Translations under genes and position numbers: made by a program
In this document: positions 60,833-64,000 of the stretch, piece after piece
Position numbering within the stretch: position 1 is the first letter of the stretch
Layout of the letters: the number at the start of each line of letters is the position of its first letter
NCBI RefSeq assembly: GCF_014397785.1
Contig: NZ_VZQQ01000005.1
Span: forward strand, 62,001 to 126,000
DNA from: Paraburkholderia podalyriae
GTDB taxonomy: Bacteria; Pseudomonadota; Gammaproteobacteria; Burkholderiales; Burkholderiaceae
Length of the DNA: 64,000 bases
Direction: 5' to 3'
The notes under the pieces: model-generated
Told to the model about the DNA's origin: nothing
Seen by the model: only the letters and a program-made list of their open reading frames with translations
Databases searched by the model: none

Positions 60833-61633
60833 TCAGTCGGCCACGAACACCGGCTTGCGCCTTTCCATGAAGGCGCCCACGGCCTCCTGGTGTTCGCGGC
60901 TGCGGCGCAGGATGGGCTGCAGGTTGACTTCCGCTTCGATCGCGTCGTCGAGCGTACGGATGCCCGTCGCGAGCGCGGCCTTCAGGTGCGCAGTGGCCAC
61001 CGAGGGCAGTTCCGCGTACTGTTGCGCCACCTTCGAGGCTGCGTTCAGCGCCTCGCCGGGCTCGACGACCTGATTGGCAAAACCGGTCTCGCCCGCTTCG
61101 ACGCCGTTGAACTCCCGGGCACTCAGCATGAGCTCGCGTGCAAGGCCGCCGCCCACGCGCTGCGACAACGACCAATAAAGCCCCGTATCGGGCAGCAGCC
61201 CGACCTTGACGAACGCGCTCGCATAGCGCGCGGCCGATGATGTGACGACATAATCGCAAGCAGCGGCGAGCGACAGACCCGCGCCAAACGCAAACCCTTC
61301 GACGGCGGCGACGATCGCTTTCGGGCCTTCGACCATCAGTCTGAAAATATCGAGCGGCAGTTCATTGCGCTGTCGATATTCGAGCACCTTGCGCGTCTGC
61401 ATCTCCGAGATGTCCCCACCCGCGCAAAACGTATTGCCCGCGCCGGTCAGTACGATCGCACGGCAGGCTTCCTCGTGATGCATCAGGCGGTAAAGCTGCG
61501 CGTACAACGTCTCACGCATCTTTAGCGAAAACGCGTTTCGCCGTTGGGGATAGTTCAATGTGACGATCGCGATTGCACCGTCTTGCCGGACCTGTACGAT
61601 CTCTGCCGCATCGTCGCTGGTCTCTTCGCTCAT
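60833..61633 (-). CDS. Crotonase-family enoyl-CoA isomerase, PaaG-type (tandem copy 1)
   Basis: 266 aa (AGGAGA seven bases before the ATG). LNYPQRRNAFS, GAGNTFCAGGDISEM and GLLPDTGLYWSLS with the isomerase Asp. Related to the next two genes. Such enzymes shift 3,4- to 2,3-double bonds or act like PaaG; three copies imply several ring-derived double bonds or distinct intermediates. Confidence 0.91.
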   Translation of the reverse strand: MSEETSDDAAEIVQVRQDGAIAIVTLNYPQRRNAFSLKMRETLYAQLYRLMHHEEACRAIVLTGAGNTFCAGGDISEMQTRKVLEYRQRNELPLDIFRLMVEGPKAIVAAVEGFAFGAGLSLAAACDYVVTSSAARYASAFVKVGLLPDTGLYWSLSQRVGGGLARELMLSAREFNGVEAGETGFANQVVEPGEALNAASKVAQQYAELPSVATAHLKAALATGIRTLDDAIEAEVNLQPILRRSREHQEAVGAFMERRKPVFVAD

Positions 61634-61738
61634 CTGTCCGTCTCCTGTCGATCAGAGTTAGCGCTTTAGCGCTTACTCCGATGCAATGCAAAGCTGTTGA
61701 CAGTGACCCTGGCGGGCAGCGTGTCTTACAGCGTGTCT

Positions 61739-62890
61739 TTACAGGGTTTCCTGCGTCCCGAGAATCACCGTGGCCTGGCTCGAGAGCACACCACCGTTAC
61801 CGTGCGCGATCGCCAGCTTCGCACCGGGTATCTGGCGCTCACCAGCGCGGCCCGTCAATTGCCGCATCGATTCTTCCATCAGGAACAGCCCATACATGCC
61901 GGGGTGGACGCACGACAAACCGCCGCCGTTCGTGTTGACCGCGAGCCGGCCGCCCGGCGCGATGCCGCCGTCTGAAACGAAGTGGCCCCCTTCGCCTTTA
62001 GGGCAAAAGCCGAGGTCTTCGAGAAACAGAATGGTGTTGATCGTGAAGGCGTCGTACAGCATCGCGACATCGATATCGTTCGCCTTCACGCCCGCCATTT
62101 GATACGCACGCCTGCCCGATTCCGCCGCGGCAGTCACCGTGAGATCCGGCATGCTCGCGATTTCGCGGTGCGAAGTGGCCGAAGCCGCGCCGAGCAGATA
62201 CACCGGCTGGTCGGTGAGATCACGCGCCCGGTCGGCGCGCACCATGACGATCGCTGCCGCGCCATCCGTCACCAGGCAGCAATCGCGCACGGAAAGCGGG
62301 TCCGACACGAGGCGCGCGCCCATCACGTCGTCGATCGACATCGGCGTGCGCATATACGCATCCGGATTCAGTTGCGCCCACTTGCGCGCGGCGACGGCCA
62401 CCTCGGCCAGATGCTCACGCTTCGTGCCGTACTGATGCATATGACGCGCCGCCGCAAGCGCATACGACGACACCGGATTCATCGGCTTATACGGGCTCTC
62501 CCACGGCGAAGGACGCGACGACTGCACCAGCTTGCCCGCCGCGCTGCGCTGATTGCTCCCATATGCAATCAACGCGACGTCGATCTGTCCCGTACACAAC
62601 GCCATGGCCGCCGTGTGCGCGTAGATTTCGAACGCCGATCCGCCGCTTCGGTTGTTGTCGGTGAACTTCGGGTTAATACCGAGGTATTCCGCAAAGGTGA
62701 GACCCGACAGCATGTCGTCCGGCGTGCACACGAAAAGGCCGTCTACATCGCCGGGCGTCAGTCCCACCTGGGCGAGCGCGTCAACGGACGCGCGCGCGGC
62801 AAGGTCCAGCGACGACAAGCCTGGTGCTTCCCCCATCCCATAGGTGGCGCCTGCCACCAGTGCGGTACGCCCGCGCAAGTTGAATTCCAT
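61739..62890 (-). CDS. Thiolase-superfamily lipid-transfer protein (SCP2/Ltp type), no Cys nucleophile
   Basis: 383 aa. Thiolase fold marks: GLFVCTPDDML, the NNRSGGSAFEIY segment where thiolases carry Cys, YDAFTINTILFLEDLG, and the C-terminal GLSCVHPGMYG. Residues 79-86 contain no cysteine, so claisen-type thiolysis is unlikely. Ltp2-like proteins of sterol degradation lack it too and act as retro-aldolases together with a DUF35 partner, removing a short acyl unit from a tertiary-alcohol side chain. The gene after the DUF35 gene here fits that pairing. AAAGG precedes the ATG. Confidence 0.9.
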   Translation of the reverse strand: MEFNLRGRTALVAGATYGMGEAPGLSSLDLAARASVDALAQVGLTPGDVDGLFVCTPDDMLSGLTFAEYLGINPKFTDNNRSGGSAFEIYAHTAAMALCTGQIDVALIAYGSNQRSAAGKLVQSSRPSPWESPYKPMNPVSSYALAAARHMHQYGTKREHLAEVAVAARKWAQLNPDAYMRTPMSIDDVMGARLVSDPLSVRDCCLVTDGAAAIVMVRADRARDLTDQPVYLLGAASATSHREIASMPDLTVTAAAESGRRAYQMAGVKANDIDVAMLYDAFTINTILFLEDLGFCPKGEGGHFVSDGGIAPGGRLAVNTNGGGLSCVHPGMYGLFLMEESMRQLTGRAGERQIPGAKLAIAHGNGGVLSSQATVILGTQETL

Positions 62891-62949
62891 ACGATCTACC
62901 TTTCATCGGTGTGACCGGCTGTTGACGGCCGGCTGCGGGTTAGCGGGCG

Positions 62950-63315
62950 TCAGGCCGGTTCGAACACAAGCAATGCCGCATCCCCTCGGTACACGATCTT
63001 CGCCTGCACGGGCATGCCAATGCTCACGGCCTCCGGCTCGATGCCCTCCACACAACTCAGCATACGCACACCTTCTTCCAGATCGATCACTGCGACGTTG
63101 TAGCTGGGCGTGGGCGATTTCTGGCGAACCACGGTAGTGGAATAAACCGTACCCTTCCCGCAGGCTTCGACCCACTCCAGGTCGCGCATCCCGGTAACCG
63201 GCTCAGCCACCCGCGGGTAGAACACATAGCGGCCGCTGCCGCGGCTACGCTGGATCATCAAGCGGCCCTCGGCCAGGAATTTCTGATAATCGACTTCAGG
63301 ACAAAGAAAGTCCAT
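62950..63315 (-). CDS. DUF35 OB-fold protein (Zn-ribbon cysteines absent)
   Basis: 121 aa from the ATG at 63315 with GGAGG eight bases upstream; the longer frame to 63408 lacks one. The OB-fold part (KGTVYSTTVVRQ, YNVAVIDLEEGVRMLSCVEG, GMPVQAKIVYRG) is normal. The N-terminal zinc ribbon usually has two CxxC pairs; here the matching stretch SGRYVFYPRVAE has none. It is the standard partner of Ltp-type thiolase-like aldolases and heads the fifteen-gene operon. Confidence 0.9.
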   Translation of the reverse strand: MDFLCPEVDYQKFLAEGRLMIQRSRGSGRYVFYPRVAEPVTGMRDLEWVEACGKGTVYSTTVVRQKSPTPSYNVAVIDLEEGVRMLSCVEGIEPEAVSIGMPVQAKIVYRGDAALLVFEPA

Positions 63316-63394
63316 TCCCGCTCCTCCAAATCGTTTTGCCATGGGCTCGCGCCGAATCGAGCCGCTCTGTCGGGCCAAAATGGAACAAATAACC

Positions 63395-63405
63395 GAACAC
63401 TGTTC
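63395..63405. promoter_or_regulatory. GAAC-N3-GTTC site 7
   Basis: GAACACTGTTC, perfect arms, 80 bp upstream of the DUF35 start; an extra GAAC half-site lies 12 bases before it. Confidence 0.65.
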
Positions 63406-63574
63406 CAAATATTAAACGCACAGGGAGCGCGCTGTCAACGGCGGAAAAGCCCTGCCATGCCCCGCCGCGCAAGGCTGCAACTACATCCCGACCAAATTCC
63501 CGGCGCACCTCGGACAAACCCGCGTGAGCCGGTTTCAGCGCTTGACGACCACCTGGCCCTTCGTTTAATTTATC

Positions 63575-63585
63575 GAACATTGTTC
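63575..63585. promoter_or_regulatory. GAAC-N3-GTTC site 8
   Basis: GAACATTGTTC, perfect arms, 116 bp upstream of the acyl-CoA dehydrogenase start at 63701. Confidence 0.65.
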
Positions 63586-63700
63586 ATAAACTTGAAGACT
63601 TCGGATGTGATCAGGGAGTGGTCGGCGGGGGCGGCGTATCCCTACTCCGGAAACGAATCCGGGGGCCGGCCCGGAAAAACCGTTAGCAAGAGAGCTCGAA

Positions 63701-64000
63701 GTGACATACGAACTAACAGACGACCAGCTTCAGATCCGCGACCTCATCCGTCGCGTCGCAAGGGAGCGCGTGGCGCCGCGGGCCGACGAGATCGACCGTA
63801 CGGCCGGGTATCCGCACGACATGTACGCACTGCTCAAGGAGCTTGGCCTCTTCACGTTGCCGTTTCCTGAAGCGTATGGCGGCGCCGGCAGCGTGATGTC
63901 GGCCTGCATCGCGGTCGAGGAGTTCGGGCGGGTTTGCTACAACACGGGCTATCTGCTGGTCGTGCAATGGACGCCCTTCGGAGCGATTCTCGAAGGCGGC
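63701..64000 (+). CDS. Acyl-CoA dehydrogenase, 3' end outside window
   Basis: The frame opens at a GTG (63701) behind a weak GAGAG and stays open to the right edge (100 codons seen). The product starts VTYELTDDQLQIRDLIRRVA and contains ERVAPRADEID and LPFPEAYGGAGS, the standard N-terminal helical domain of acyl-CoA dehydrogenases. It is divergent from the DUF35-led operon and has its own GAAC-N3-GTTC site. Confidence 0.88.
   Translation, partial: MTYELTDDQLQIRDLIRRVARERVAPRADEIDRTAGYPHDMYALLKELGLFTLPFPEAYGGAGSVMSACIAVEEFGRVCYNTGYLLVVQWTPFGAILEGG

Larger units (their letters stand above)
63316..63700. promoter_or_regulatory. Divergent promoter gap with two GAAC-N3-GTTC sites
   Basis: The gap separates the DUF35-led operon (minus) from an acyl-CoA dehydrogenase gene (plus). 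It contains two perfect palindromes, one nearer each gene, and an AT-rich stretch around 63385-63415. No other gene is seen. Confidence 0.65.

Noticed and set aside
1..64000. CRISPR arrays, tRNA or rRNA genes, insertion sequences, integrases
   Set aside because: None was seen on reading: no regularly spaced repeats, no transposase motifs and no tRNA cloverleaf with a CCA-type end.

Overview
The window reads as high-GC proteobacterial DNA, most likely Burkholderiaceae (Paraburkholderia, Caballeronia or Burkholderia). The reasons are GC bias at third codon positions, Burkholderia-style small hypothetical proteins, TetR control, and an outer-membrane DUF1302/DUF1329 pair with an MMPL transporter. 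This placement is an inference from content, without a database search.

Almost all of the 64 kb is one catabolic supercluster for a hydrophobic, probably terpenoid or steroid-like compound. Layout: (1) 1-5362, plus strand: enoyl-CoA hydratase (cut by the left edge), nitronate-monooxygenase-type flavoprotein, two CoA-transferase-like proteins and a thiolase. (2) 5632-8713, minus: an unrecognised 369-aa protein, a zinc alcohol dehydrogenase and a phosphatase. (3) 8945-9164: a frameshifted small gene. (4) 9184-10591, minus: a P450cam-like P450 and a rubredoxin too short for ordinary ORF cut-offs; a (3R)-hydroxyacyl-CoA-dehydrogenase-like SDR diverges from it. (5) 11724-18331, minus: P450, GMC oxidoreductase, a 6-oxocamphor-hydrolase-like C-C hydrolase, a serine hydrolase, an itaconyl/mesaconyl-CoA-hydratase-like protein and a CitE-like lyase, diverging from a TetR regulator, a putidaredoxin-reductase-like protein, a [2Fe-2S] ferredoxin and a 3-alpha-HSD-like SDR (18499-21714). 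(6) 36957-21743, minus: about fifteen genes: ETF beta/alpha, Rieske oxygenase, ketosteroid-dehydrogenase-like flavoprotein, a 2-oxoacid dehydrogenase with split E2, acyl-CoA synthetase, two crotonases, a pair of acyl-CoA dehydrogenases, SDR and SnoaL-like protein. (7) 37095-38919, plus: two oxidoreductases and a terminator. (8) 45976-39054, minus: DUF1302, DUF1329, YCF48-like and MMPL/RND proteins, probably for envelope transport of the substrate. (9) 46571-47944: a small hypothetical gene and a second TetR gene. (10) 63315-48088, minus: a fifteen-gene beta-oxidation operon with DUF35 and thiolase-like proteins, three isomerase-type crotonases, dienoyl-CoA reductase, alpha-methylacyl-CoA racemase, five acyl-CoA dehydrogenases (two adjacent pairs), another crotonase, a MaoC hydratase and a second P450cam-like P450. 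A further acyl-CoA dehydrogenase starts at 63701 and runs off the right edge.

Proposed logic (inference): the OM and MMPL proteins bring in a hydrophobic substrate. P450s fed by the ferredoxin and reductase hydroxylate it. Alcohol dehydrogenases and the GMC enzyme oxidise the alcohols, and the hydrolase opens a bicyclic beta-diketone. CoA ligation, racemisation of a methyl branch and several beta-oxidation rounds follow, with electrons going to ETF. A CitE-like lyase and a 2-oxoacid dehydrogenase would handle small products.

The clearest signal not explained by genes is a short palindrome, GAAC-N3-GTTC. It occurs perfectly or with one mismatch in nearly every promoter gap of the cluster, as expected of one operator controlling a regulon.
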